This document shows positions 17,769 to 27,000 of a DNA stretch of 37,034 bases, in pieces; within the stretch, counting starts at the first letter, position 1, and each line of letters begins with the position of its first letter. The notes beneath the pieces are model-generated. The model was given only the letters and a program-made list of their open reading frames with translations, was not told the DNA's origin and did no database searches. This stretch comes from an uncultured Erysipelotrichaceae bacterium (GTDB taxonomy: Bacteria > Bacillota_I > Bacilli_A > Erysipelotrichales > Erysipelotrichaceae), in the NCBI GenBank assembly GCA_947167125.1, contig CAMVGT010000024.1:1-37034 (forward strand). Direction: 5' to 3'. The translations under genes and the position numbers were made by a program.

Positions 17769-19172
17769 TTATTCGTCTCCTTCCAGGGAATACCGGATCG
17801 CCCATGGCGGTACGGCAATATCTTTGTTGTTATGCGGGAACAGGAATGCGGTCAGAAATGACGGCTTCTGTTTGGGATAGACGCCATCCCCGTCGGTGAA
17901 ATAGAGCAGTCCGCCGAGTTTTCTGAAAACGCCGAGATCGATCTGTTCCTGTATATAGGTGAATACCGGCCGGAAGTCGGTTCCGCCGAATCCTTTGAGT
18001 TCAATGGTTTCAATATACCGGTCAAACGCGCTCATCGATGTGATTTCGCATACATCGCGGATGATCATATCGCACTGAATGATATGAATCCGGAATCTGG
18101 TAAAGAAGTTTTCCTTCTGCGAAAAGATGTTCCATGTCTTCTGCAGGAATGACTGTACAACATCTCCCTGAACCGAACCGGAAGTATCGATCGCGATCAC
18201 AAGTTCACGGATATTGTTCATTTCCTGATATTCCAGCGGTTCAATCAGCGGCAGATTTTTATACAGCCTTAATCCATAGGTATAGAAGATGGTGTCAAAA
18301 TCCTCATCGCTGATTTTCAGCTTCTCACCGTTTTTCATGAATTTCCGCAGGAATGTGCTGTAGCTGTATTTTTCCCTGTGCAGCGAGGCAAGTGACTGAA
18401 CCAGAGCCGGCAGCTGATCGCCGTATTCCTTATGGAATGTTTCAAGATCGGTTTCGATCTTTTCCGAAATATCCTTCCAGTCTTTTAACGCATTCTTTAC
18501 CATCCGGATTTCTTCATCCGACGGTCCGGATAATTCCTTTTCCGTCTTTTCGTCCGAATCATGGGTTGCGCCTTCAAATGTTCCGTTTCCGCTTCTGGTC
18601 GGATCATCCCGGTTTTCTTCCCCATAGATGGATTCGCCGGACGATACCGCATCGCGGATCTCATACCAGATTTCATGATTGTCAAAGCTGAATACCGGCG
18701 CCATCAGCCTGATTTCATCGGTTTCCATTTCTTCCAGAACATGGTAAATCCGCTGGGCGGTAAAATCCGGTGTCTTTTCTTTGATCTTTGCGATCAAACG
18801 TCTTCTTTCTTCATCCGCTTCTGTTTTTGTGCAGTCCAGTCCGAGCTCTTCAATCACATTTTCAACTGCCATGTCAGCCGCAAGATTCCAGAGCGACATC
18901 TTCCTGTTTTTTGAAAAATAAAGATGCTGGAAAACGGAATGCAGTACGGCATGAAGATAGCCGCGCACAAGCTCATTGGGATTGTATTGAAAGGTACGGA
19001 TCAGAGCGATCGGGGAATAATGAAAAAACACACCGTCGCATCTGTATTCCATGGTGTCCCCCACCGTTTTCAGACGGTTCAGGGCGGGATCCATAAAACG
19101 CAGATGAAGGGTCAGCTGCGAGATGATATATGCGAATATTTCATCGCTGATTTCCAGCAGTTCTTCATCCAT
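17769..19172 (-). CDS. DUF2201-type protein: degenerate metallopeptidase-like domain plus vWA domain
   Basis: Its 467 residues form two domains. The N-terminal half has LHAVLHSVFQH (His74, His78, His83) and NLAADMAVENVI (Asp100), aligning with the HExxH...D pattern of putative metallopeptidase vWA proteins (COG3864), but Ala replaces the catalytic Glu. A Ser/Glu/Asp-rich linker (about 177-222) follows, then a vWA domain with MIDAS residues DTSGS (329-333), a threonine in GGTDFRP and an Asp in YFTDGDG. The SD is AAGGA, and the ATG at 19172 lies 13 bp after the LRR gene. With the downstream MoxR ATPase it is a probable vWA-MoxR pair. Peptidase activity is doubtful without Glu. Confidence 0.82.
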   Translation of the reverse strand: MDEELLEISDEIFAYIISQLTLHLRFMDPALNRLKTVGDTMEYRCDGVFFHYSPIALIRTFQYNPNELVRGYLHAVLHSVFQHLYFSKNRKMSLWNLAADMAVENVIEELGLDCTKTEADEERRRLIAKIKEKTPDFTAQRIYHVLEEMETDEIRLMAPVFSFDNHEIWYEIRDAVSSGESIYGEENRDDPTRSGNGTFEGATHDSDEKTEKELSGPSDEEIRMVKNALKDWKDISEKIETDLETFHKEYGDQLPALVQSLASLHREKYSYSTFLRKFMKNGEKLKISDEDFDTIFYTYGLRLYKNLPLIEPLEYQEMNNIRELVIAIDTSGSVQGDVVQSFLQKTWNIFSQKENFFTRFRIHIIQCDMIIRDVCEITSMSAFDRYIETIELKGFGGTDFRPVFTYIQEQIDLGVFRKLGGLLYFTDGDGVYPKQKPSFLTAFLFPHNNKDIAVPPWAIRYSLEGDE

Positions 19173-19185
19173 ATCCGTTTCCTTT

Positions 19186-20250
19186 TTAGAAGAGATCATC
19201 AAGATCAAGAGAAGAAAGATCGTCCTTCTTTTCCTGATTCCTGTTCATTTCCAGAAGCTTCGCCTTTTCTGTACGGTCCGCAATCCTGCTTAAATACGGT
19301 TCGATCAAAGACGTTTCAATCATGCCGTTTTCCACAGCAGTATTCAATGCTTTGAACCTCTTTTCATTCACCATGTTTTCCAGCAGTTCTGAACCATTCT
19401 CACTGATCCAGGAATCATAAAAATCTATCGGATGATCATAGGTTTCCAGATAATTGAGAGCCAGAACCAGTCTTGCGGCAGGCTTCCATTCCTTCAGATT
19501 CACATTGGCAATCCTTGAATCATGAAGCTGGTAGTTGTCTTCGTTTCTGCCGTTGTAGCGACGGTTGACGCCGAAGTTCCAGTACATATTCCAGTTGTTG
19601 TCCAGCATTTTGGAATGGATCATCATATCATCCGGAACTGTCAGCTTCAGTTTTCCCCTTGTCTCAAAAGCGCCTTTTCCGATGGATTGCAAAGAAGCAG
19701 GAAGAACCAGCTCCTTCAGGGAATTGCAGTTAAAAAACACATTCTCGCCGATGGACTGCAAACCCTCATTGAGTCTTACGGTTTCAAGAGACGTGCAGTC
19801 ATCAAAAACATTTTCATCCAGAACCTTGACACTGTCCGGCAGAACAATCTCCTTCAGGCTGTGACACTGTTCGAAACATGCGCGGGAAATCTTTTCCAGC
19901 TTTGCGGGAAGATGGACTTCGCGCAGTGATTCGCATTGAAAAAATGTGATCTTGGGAAGATAGGTAAGCGAATCGGGAAAGATCACTTTTTTCAGATTCG
20001 CGCATCTTGAAAAGGCGGCGCTGCCCAGAAATGAGAGTGAATCAGGCAGACGGATTTCTATCAGATTTTCACAGTCGTAAAAGACATTGGAGCCGACCTC
20101 TTCCACTGTGTCGGGAAAGATGACTGTTTTCAGTTCTGCGGCACCGTAAAAAGCATAATCCGCAATCCGTTCTACCGAATCCGGGATGATGACCTGTTCA
20201 TCATTGCCTTCATATTTCTTCAATGTTCCGCTGACGATGTCAAATGCCAT
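19186..20250 (-). CDS. Cytosolic BspA-type LRR protein, first gene of the LRR-vWA-MoxR operon
   Basis: The function is unknown. Of 354 residues, about 15-205 form eight or so LRR_5 repeats of 23 residues (consensus L..V.LPDSL..IG...F..C.SL). A charged helical C-terminus follows, ending in an acidic SSLDLDDLF tail. There is no signal peptide or membrane segment. The SD is weak (AAGAAAGAG), before the ATG at 20250. It lies 13 bp upstream of the vWA gene, so it probably supplies the recognition or scaffold part of the same system. The terminator of the GH4 gene ends just 24 bp before the start, leaving no room for an ordinary promoter, so expression must come from read-through or from a promoter inside the GH4 gene. 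Confidence 0.82.
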   Translation of the reverse strand: MAFDIVSGTLKKYEGNDEQVIIPDSVERIADYAFYGAAELKTVIFPDTVEEVGSNVFYDCENLIEIRLPDSLSFLGSAAFSRCANLKKVIFPDSLTYLPKITFFQCESLREVHLPAKLEKISRACFEQCHSLKEIVLPDSVKVLDENVFDDCTSLETVRLNEGLQSIGENVFFNCNSLKELVLPASLQSIGKGAFETRGKLKLTVPDDMMIHSKMLDNNWNMYWNFGVNRRYNGRNEDNYQLHDSRIANVNLKEWKPAARLVLALNYLETYDHPIDFYDSWISENGSELLENMVNEKRFKALNTAVENGMIETSLIEPYLSRIADRTEKAKLLEMNRNQEKKDDLSSLDLDDLF

Positions 20251-20273
20251 GATTCACTCTTTCTTTTCTGTTC

Positions 20274-20298
20274 AAAAACCGGGGAGATAATCCCCGGT
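20274..20298 (-). terminator. Terminator of the GH4 gene
   Basis: Read leftward, ACCGGGGA (20298-20291) pairs with TCCCCGGT (20285-20278), followed by TTTTT. It lies between GH4 and the LRR-vWA-MoxR operon on the same strand and may be only partly efficient. Confidence 0.85.
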
Positions 20299-20308
20299 AT
20301 GCAATGTT

Positions 20309-21709
20309 TTATTTTCCGTTTTTCAGGAGATCCTGAACAACTTCATCCTTCGGATAGACGCCTGCTGCCTTGAGTTCGGCAATCTTTTCCGCAAACTGCG
20401 GCAGGTATTTTTCATGTGCGACAAGCAGTTCATCGAGAACTGTCTGGGCAATGTGACCGTGTTCAACCATCGGGTTCATTTCAAATGCGGCCAGTGCGAG
20501 ACCGTAGTTGCCGGTGATCGCTGCTTCAATGACGCATTCTTCCATTGCCTTCATCATCTGTACATATCCTCTTTCACTCGGATGGAAGCTGCCCCAATTC
20601 AAAGGCATCGGGCCTTTGCCGGTGATGATGCAGGAAATTTCAACGATGCAGTCATACGGCAGGTCGCTGATTGCGCCGTTATTCTGTGTGGAGACAACCA
20701 TGTGGGTTCTCTTGTCGTTGTAGATGGAGCAGATGCATTCGCATGCGGCATCGGAATAATGAGCGCCGCCGCGCTTGGAGAGCTGTTCCGGCTTGTAGTT
20801 CAGATTCGGATCCTTGTAGAGTTCAAACAGTTCAGCTTCTGTCTGCTTGACCTGCTGTGCGCGGGTGCCGACTGTGTTGAATTCTTCGATGGAATGCTTG
20901 AGCATTTCATCATGCATGTAGTAGTAGCGGTGATATCCGCACGGAATCAGCTGAATCTGCTTTAAGTGTTCCTTGAGGAACTTGCAGTCGAAGATATTTG
21001 CCGGTGTTCCGTCATCGACATTGGGATCATACATGTTGTCGATGAGCTTGTCTGTCAGATCATTTCCATGCGCATCGGTTACCTTGTGATAGTGGAAATG
21101 GTTGAGACCTGCAAACTGGTGGATGCATTCTCTTTCGGTGAGACCGAACTGCGGAGGTTCTCTGAGCAGTGCGCCGACAGGGACATTGCAGAGACCGACA
21201 GTCTTCTTCCATCCGCCCCACTTGATCGCTGCTTCAGTAACCATTCCGGACGGGTTTGTGAAGTTGATGAGCCATGCGTCAGGGCACAGTTCCTTCATGT
21301 CTTCGATGATGCTGAGGATGACAGGAATTGTACGGAATGCCTTGAACATACCGCCGGCACCGTTTGTTTCCTGACCGAGCATACCGTAGTAGAGCGGAAT
21401 GCGTTCGTCCTTGATTCTCGCATCGAGCAGACCGACACGGAACTGTGTTGTGACAAAGTCAGCACCGGGCAGTGCTTCCCTGCGGTCAAGAGTCAGATGG
21501 ACTTTGACATCATACGGTGTTGCGTCCCACATTCTCTGTGCCATCGCACCGACAATTTCAAGCTTCTCTTTTCCTGCTTCGACATCGCAGAGCCAGATCT
21601 CACGGATGGGAAGCTCCTCATAGCGCTTGATGAAGCCTTCCATCAGTTCCGGTGTGTAGCTGGAGCCGCCGCCGATTGTAACGATTTTGACACTCTTCTT
21701 TTCTGCCAT
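20309..21709 (-). CDS. 6-phospho-alpha/beta-glucosidase, GH4 family
   Basis: It hydrolyses phosphorylated disaccharides by the NAD+ and Mn2+ dependent redox mechanism of GH4. The 466-residue protein has the NAD loop IGGGSSYTPE (12-21), NFTNPSG near 149-155, metal ligand Cys174 in GLCNVP and a His in GLNHFHYH (about 201-208). The pattern fits 6-phospho-beta-glucosidases (CelF/LicH) better than alpha-galactosidases, but the substrate is not certain. The ATG at 21709 follows AAAGGAG; the frame further upstream crosses the promoter. It is divergent from an RpiR regulator, a common arrangement for GH4 genes. No PTS transporter lies in the window. Confidence 0.92.
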   Translation of the reverse strand: MAEKKSVKIVTIGGGSSYTPELMEGFIKRYEELPIREIWLCDVEAGKEKLEIVGAMAQRMWDATPYDVKVHLTLDRREALPGADFVTTQFRVGLLDARIKDERIPLYYGMLGQETNGAGGMFKAFRTIPVILSIIEDMKELCPDAWLINFTNPSGMVTEAAIKWGGWKKTVGLCNVPVGALLREPPQFGLTERECIHQFAGLNHFHYHKVTDAHGNDLTDKLIDNMYDPNVDDGTPANIFDCKFLKEHLKQIQLIPCGYHRYYYMHDEMLKHSIEEFNTVGTRAQQVKQTEAELFELYKDPNLNYKPEQLSKRGGAHYSDAACECICSIYNDKRTHMVVSTQNNGAISDLPYDCIVEISCIITGKGPMPLNWGSFHPSERGYVQMMKAMEECVIEAAITGNYGLALAAFEMNPMVEHGHIAQTVLDELLVAHEKYLPQFAEKIAELKAAGVYPKDEVVQDLLKNGK

Positions 21710-21738
21710 TATGTTTTTCTCCTTTGATTGACAAGAAA

Positions 21739-21767
21739 AATATATCGGAACATAAAAACGAAAACAA
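21739..21767 (-). promoter_or_regulatory. Sigma-A promoter of the GH4 gene
   Basis: The minus strand reads -35 TTGTTT (21767-21762), a 17-nt spacer and -10 TATATT (21744-21739). The predicted leader is about 25 nt, including the SD. Confidence 0.7.
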
Positions 21768-21825
21768 TGCGTGCGGACCATCTTGGCAGGAACTTTCAAT
21801 ATTGAATCCAAGCATTTCAAAATGG

Positions 21826-21854
21826 ATGAAATTTTATTTCATTTCGCTTACAAT
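21826..21854 (+). promoter_or_regulatory. Palindromic operator and promoter of rpiR
   Basis: The perfect palindrome ATGAAATTTTATTTCAT (21826-21842) sits just before a -10 TACAAT (21849-21854) and contains a fair -35 (ATGAAA, 17-nt spacing). A third copy of the half-site, ATTTCA, lies at 21814-21819. The location suggests autoregulation by the RpiR protein, and possibly of the divergent GH4 gene. Confidence 0.6.
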
Positions 21855-21860
21855 ATGTTC

Positions 21861-22694
21861 ATGAAAATCATCAGACAGCTGGAAGACCGGAATGGTTTTT
21901 CCCATAATGAAAAAGAAATCGCCCGTTATATTCTCGAAAAAAAAGATAAGATTCTCAGCCGCAGCGCTGCCGAACTTGCCAGGGACACATACACCTCGCC
22001 GGCAGCGATCATCCGCTTATGCAAAAGAATCGGCTTAAGCGGCTACCAGGAATTCAAGATCCGTTTTTCTGCAGAGCTGGAACAGCAGCGGCAGCTGATC
22101 AATGAAATCGACGCCAACATTCCCTTTCACAAACAGGATGGGATCAATGATATCGCGCTGCGCCTGGAAAAACTGACCGAGGAATCGCTGAAAGAGGCCA
22201 GGAGTCTGATTTCCGCTTCAGCCGATGACTTTGAAAGAGCCGGCAGACTGATGATGAATGCGGAAAGAGTCGTCATATTCGGAGTCGGCGACGCATTTGT
22301 CTCAGGTCTTGCCTTTCAGGCAAGGATGATGCGTGCAGGCTTCAATCAGTTCTTAAGTTCTCCCGTCTATGGCGAGCAGAGCCATCTCGCCCAGACCCTC
22401 GGTGAAAAGGACTGCGGCTTATTGCTGAGCTTTTCCGGTGTGACAGAATCAACACTGCAATGCGCGCGGATTCTGAAAGAAAACCGCGTTCCTTCCATCA
22501 CACTCACGTCCCTGCGTTCCGGTGAACTCGCGCTTCTCAGCGATGTGGTTCTGTATCTTCCCGACAAAGAGAAGAAATACCGCCGCTATGCCAACTTTTC
22601 ATCCCATGCATGTATGGAATATTATCTGAATGTGCTTTATTCCTGGTACTTCATCAATAAATACGATGATATTACCAAAATTAAAATCGACTGA
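21861..22694 (+). CDS. MurR/RpiR-family transcriptional regulator
   Basis: Its 277 residues combine an N-terminal RpiR helix-turn-helix domain (about 1-77, including SRSAAELARDTYTSPAAIIR) with a C-terminal SIS sugar-phosphate-binding domain (about 120-250, including VVIFGVGDAF and LLLSFSG). It probably controls the divergent GH4 gene in response to a phosphosugar. The ATG at 21861 is chosen from the family N-terminus (MKIIRQLE); an ATG two codons earlier is possible. There is no SD, and a TACAAT -10 ends 6 nt before the ATG, so the mRNA may be leaderless. dacA follows, but its own promoter begins right after this stop. Confidence 0.9.
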   Translation: MKIIRQLEDRNGFSHNEKEIARYILEKKDKILSRSAAELARDTYTSPAAIIRLCKRIGLSGYQEFKIRFSAELEQQRQLINEIDANIPFHKQDGINDIALRLEKLTEESLKEARSLISASADDFERAGRLMMNAERVVIFGVGDAFVSGLAFQARMMRAGFNQFLSSPVYGEQSHLAQTLGEKDCGLLLSFSGVTESTLQCARILKENRVPSITLTSLRSGELALLSDVVLYLPDKEKKYRRYANFSSHACMEYYLNVLYSWYFINKYDDITKIKID

Positions 22695-22700
22695 TCCAAA

Positions 22701-22729
22701 TTGTTTTTTCCTTTTAAAGAAGATAGAAT
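22701..22729 (+). promoter_or_regulatory. Promoter of dacA, positioned for a leaderless transcript
   Basis: -35 TTGTTT (22701-22706), an exact 17-nt spacer and -10 TAGAAT (22724-22729), then 7 nt to the ATG at 22737. The usual start distance places +1 at or next to the A of the start codon. Confidence 0.65.
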
Positions 22730-22736
22730 ACAGCAT

Positions 22737-23951
22737 ATGGAAAAGAAGAAATATCTCAGAATCCTGCCTGCCCTGCTGATGGTTCTTGCATTGTTTCAGC
22801 CATGGCCGGTCAATGCATATGCAGAGACACCCGACCCTTCCCTGTATGAAGGACTGGGCAGTGATTATATTTATATCTGCGACGCTGAAAGCGGACAGGT
22901 GCTTACGGAACGGAATCCCGATGAAAGAATGTATCCCGCTTCCATGACAAAAATGCTCACCGTGATTGTGGCGCTGGATCATCTGACTGACATGGATCAG
23001 ATCATTGAGATCACGGACCCTATGGTTGACGGTCTGGCTGAGGCAAATGCAACGGTTGCCGGATTTATAACGGGGGACAGAATCACAGTCAGGGATGCCC
23101 TGTACGGAGCGGCACTGCCAAGCGGCGCGGACGCGTCCAACGCCCTTGCCTTCACAGTTGCGGGCAGCGTGCAGAACTATGTAGACCTGATGAATGAAAA
23201 GGCACAGCAGATCGGAATGAGCAGCAGTCATTTCGTCAACAGCACCGGGCTTCATGACGATAACCATTACAGCACTGCCCGCGATATCGCTTCACTGCTG
23301 TCATACTGCATTAAAAATGAACAGTTTGTCGAAATATTCTCCGCAAAGAAATACACATCATCTCCGACTCTTCTGTATCCTGACGGAATCGAAATGAGAT
23401 CGACCACGTGGTACAGTGCGGATTACTTCGGTATCAGCCTGCCCGGACTGATCGGTTCCAAGACCGGATTCACCTATGAAGCCGGGCATTGTCTTGCCTG
23501 GTGGGCGGAAATCAACGGTATGAAGCTGGTCGGTGTCAATGCGCATTGCGATGAGGATGATATCAATTCCCACGGTCATCTGAATGAGAGTTCCGCACTC
23601 CTGAATGATCTTCATGGTTATGAGAAGACAACCGTTGTAACACAGGAGGATCTGCTGGACACTGTTGTCATTCATTATTCCGACCATGATAAAACCGTTG
23701 AAATACACAGTGATGAAACAATCAGTGAGGATATGAGAACCGGCAATGCCCCTGTGATCACCTCCACTCTGACTGATGAAGTGAGCGCGGGTCTTGATGA
23801 TCAGGAAATCACCGGTATCATCCGGATCGAAAAAGACGGACATCTCATGTTTGAAAAAGGAATCCGGATCACCGTTCCCAAAGAACGGAACTTCTGGGCA
23901 CGCGTGAAAATGCGCTGGAATTCCATATTCAACAAGAACGGCGGAAACTGA
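22737..23951 (+). CDS. D-alanyl-D-alanine carboxypeptidase (peptidase S11, DacA/PBP5-like)
   Basis: It trims the terminal D-Ala of peptidoglycan stem peptides outside the cell. The 404-residue protein has a signal peptide (about 1-29, ending AYA), nucleophile Ser69 and Lys72 in PASMTK, and Lys242-Thr243-Gly244 in GSKTGFT. The middle motif, usually S-x-N, reads Ser129-Gly130-Ala131 (PSGADASN); Asn is replaced, so activity may be altered, though similar variants may exist in the family. The C-terminal 120 residues form a PBP5_C-like domain ending in an amphipathic helix (NFWARVKMRWNSIF) suited to membrane attachment. No SD is seen before the ATG. Confidence 0.9.
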   Translation: MEKKKYLRILPALLMVLALFQPWPVNAYAETPDPSLYEGLGSDYIYICDAESGQVLTERNPDERMYPASMTKMLTVIVALDHLTDMDQIIEITDPMVDGLAEANATVAGFITGDRITVRDALYGAALPSGADASNALAFTVAGSVQNYVDLMNEKAQQIGMSSSHFVNSTGLHDDNHYSTARDIASLLSYCIKNEQFVEIFSAKKYTSSPTLLYPDGIEMRSTTWYSADYFGISLPGLIGSKTGFTYEAGHCLAWWAEINGMKLVGVNAHCDEDDINSHGHLNESSALLNDLHGYEKTTVVTQEDLLDTVVIHYSDHDKTVEIHSDETISEDMRTGNAPVITSTLTDEVSAGLDDQEITGIIRIEKDGHLMFEKGIRITVPKERNFWARVKMRWNSIFNKNGGN

Positions 23952-23991
23952 CAGCAGCGGACATTCAGATGTCCTGCTATGACTCAAATGA

Positions 23992-24043
23992 AAAACAGGT
24001 ATGAATGACAGATCATTCTGATCATTCTCATACCTGTTTTTTT
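23992..24043. terminator. Bidirectional terminator between dacA and the giant repeat gene
   Basis: ACAGGTATGA (23995-24004) pairs with TCATACCTGT (24028-24037), flanked by A-rich and T-rich tracts, so it can end transcription from both sides of this convergent gene pair. Confidence 0.85.
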
Positions 24044-24097
24044 GATGCTCTGATCAGGACTTCAATCCTGCTTTTCGGATTCAGCCTGAATACAATG

Positions 24098-27000
24098 TTA
24101 TTCAATTGCGGAGATGGTCAGACTCAGACGGCCGCCGTCATAGCTGTCATTGCCGTCCGGGTCGATTGCGATCATGATCTCATCACCCATTTTGACATCG
24201 TATTCACGGACGAAGGCAATCTTTCGTTCTTCGGCGAAATTGCCCTGTGTGTCGTTTCCGAACCATTCCTTTTCACTGCCGTTGATAAAGATGCGGAAAC
24301 ATGTTCCATTCGCCTCAGGATCTTCATTGTTTGCGAATTTCACATATTCACCGTCGAGTTTGATTTTGCCGTCTCTTGCGACAGTCCACTTATAGGCTGC
24401 GTTTCTGCCGCTGCCCGGTTCAACAAAGTCGGGCTTCAGTTCAGGCTTGGCGCCGCTGTTCATGTATCTGTTTTCTGCCGCGTCATAAGGCAGTTCTTCA
24501 AAGTTCTTTCCATCCCAGTCACACATACCGTAACGCCAGCCGTTTTTACCCTGGGTATCGCTGAAATCATCTTTCAGAACAGTGTTGTTTGTTCTGGATG
24601 CGGTGAATTTCCATGTGCCTGTGAATGTGACATCCGCTGCCTGTACGGTTTTGGTTTCAGCGTCCCAGCCCTGGAAATCCCAGGTGCCTTCTTCGCTGTT
24701 CACTGCTCCTGCCACAGATACAGCTGACGGCTGTTTTGCGGTTACTTCCGCACCGTCTGCGTATATCTGATCATCCGTAGGAAGTGTATCCATGACTTCC
24801 TGCGGATAATCCTGATCATATGCATAGCTGACTTTGTACTCTGCTGCAGGCTCTTCGTCCTTGACTTCGCTGATCTTAACACTGAGGCTGCCGCCGTCAT
24901 AGGCATTGTTGCCTTCCGGATTGACTGCGAATACAAGTGTATCTCCTGCCTTGACTTCGAATGTTTCATCGAATGTGACTGTCTTCGGCTCTGTGATTCC
25001 GCCTGCCTTGATTTCATCGCCTCTCCAGACTTTTTCTTCACCGTTCAGTGCAATTCTGAATGTTACGCCGTCTGCGTTTGCATCATCGCTGTTCGGTGCT
25101 TTTGTATATTCACCTTCAACTTTGATTGTTCCGTCTTTTGCCACAACCCATTTATAGGCTGCACTGTGATCGCCGTCAGGTCCCGGATGGACAAAGTCTG
25201 CTTTCAGTTCGAGTCCGTTTTCACCTGCATATTTTTCGCCGTCCTTGTTCAGGATTGATGTGAATACGGAGCCGTTCCAGTTGCTGTAGCCGTAGTACCA
25301 GCCCTGGCTTCCCGGTTCACCGAAGTCTTCAGCCAGTACTGTGTTGTTTGTTCTGTCTGCAGGATACGGTTCAGGCTCGCCTTCTTCACCGGCATCGCTG
25401 ATCTTAACACTGAGGCTGCCGCCGTCATAGGCATTGTTGCCTTCCGGATTGACTGCGAATACAAGTGTATCTCCTGCCTTGACTTCGAATGTTTCATCGA
25501 ATGTGACTGTCTTCGGCTCTGTGATTCCGCCTGCCTTGATTTCATCGCCTCTCCAGACTTTTTCTTCACCGTTCAGTGCAATTCTGAATGTTACGCCGTC
25601 TGCGTTTGCATCATCGCTGTTCGGTGCTTTTGTATATTCACCTTCAACTTTGATTGTTCCGTCTTTTGCCACAACCCATTTATAGGCTGCACTGTGATCG
25701 CCGTCAGGTCCCGGATGGACAAAGTCTGCTTTCAGTTCGAGTCCGTTTTCACCTGCATATTTTTCGCCGTCCTTGTTCAGGATTGATGTGAATACGGAGC
25801 CGTTCCAGTTGCTGTAGCCATAGTACCAGCCCTGGCTTCCCGGTTCACCGAAGTCTTCAGCCAGTACTGTATTGTTTGTTCTGTCTGCAGGATACGGTTC
25901 AGGTTCGCCTTCTTCTTCACCGGCATCGCTGATCTTAACACTGAGGCTGCCGCCGTCATAGGCGTTGTTGCCTTCCGGATTGACTGCGAATACAAGTGTA
26001 TCTCCCGCCTTGACTTCGAATGTTTCATCGAATGTGACTGTCTTCGGCTCTGTGATTCCGCCTGCCTTGATTTCATCGCCTCTCCAGACTTTTTCTTCAC
26101 CGTTCAGTGCAATTCTGAATGTTACGCCGTCTGCGTTTGCATCATCGCTGTTCGGTGCTTTTGTATATTCACCTTCAACTTTGATTGTTCCGTCTTTTGC
26201 CACAACCCATTTATAGGCTGCACTGTGATCGCCGTCAGGTCCCGGATGGACAAAGTCTGCTTTCAGTTCGAGTCCGTTTTCACCTGCATATTTTTCGCCG
26301 TCCTTGTTCAGGATTGATGTGAATACGGAGCCGTTCCAGTTGCTGTAGCCGTAGTACCAGCCCTGGCTTCCCGGTTCACCGAAGTCTTCAGCCAGCACTG
26401 TATTGTTTGTTCTGTCTGCAGGATACGGTTCAGGTTCGCCTTCTTCATTGCCGATTCTGACGCTGAGTCTGCCTGCATCCCATGCGTTGTTGTTATCAGG
26501 AGAAATCATGAAGGAAATCACGTCATTGGCTTCAACTTCCATCTCTTTGAAACTGAAATCAAAGACATTGTCGTTGCCGTCTCCCTGCTTCGCTTCAATC
26601 TTCTGCTTCAGAATCTGTCTGTCATTCTGATAAATGGTCAGTGTGACTCCGTCCGGCCAGTCAGGATTTGCGTCGTTGTGTGCGAACTTGGTATAGTTTC
26701 CGGTCAGATCAATCTTTCCTGCTTCCTTGACTACCCACTTGTAGATCGCACTCAGCTTGGTTCCTGTATGGACGTAGTCCTTCTTCATTTCAAGACCTGC
26801 GTCCCTGACGGACAGATATGCGCTGCCGTCATCGCTCTTCTTGCTTAACGGCTTTGCCTTGCCGACTTCCGTACCTTCCATGAAGTACCAGCCGTCTGTA
26901 CCCTGATCGATTGATGCGAGGTCTGCCAGAACTGTCTTGTTGTCATCGCCCGGCTTCAGGTCAATCGTCGATGTCGGTTCAATAACAACGGAGAGTCTGC

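Noticed and set aside
24868-26413. CRISPR or other short-repeat array
   Set aside because: The repeats are in-frame 528/531-bp protein modules with no spacer structure.
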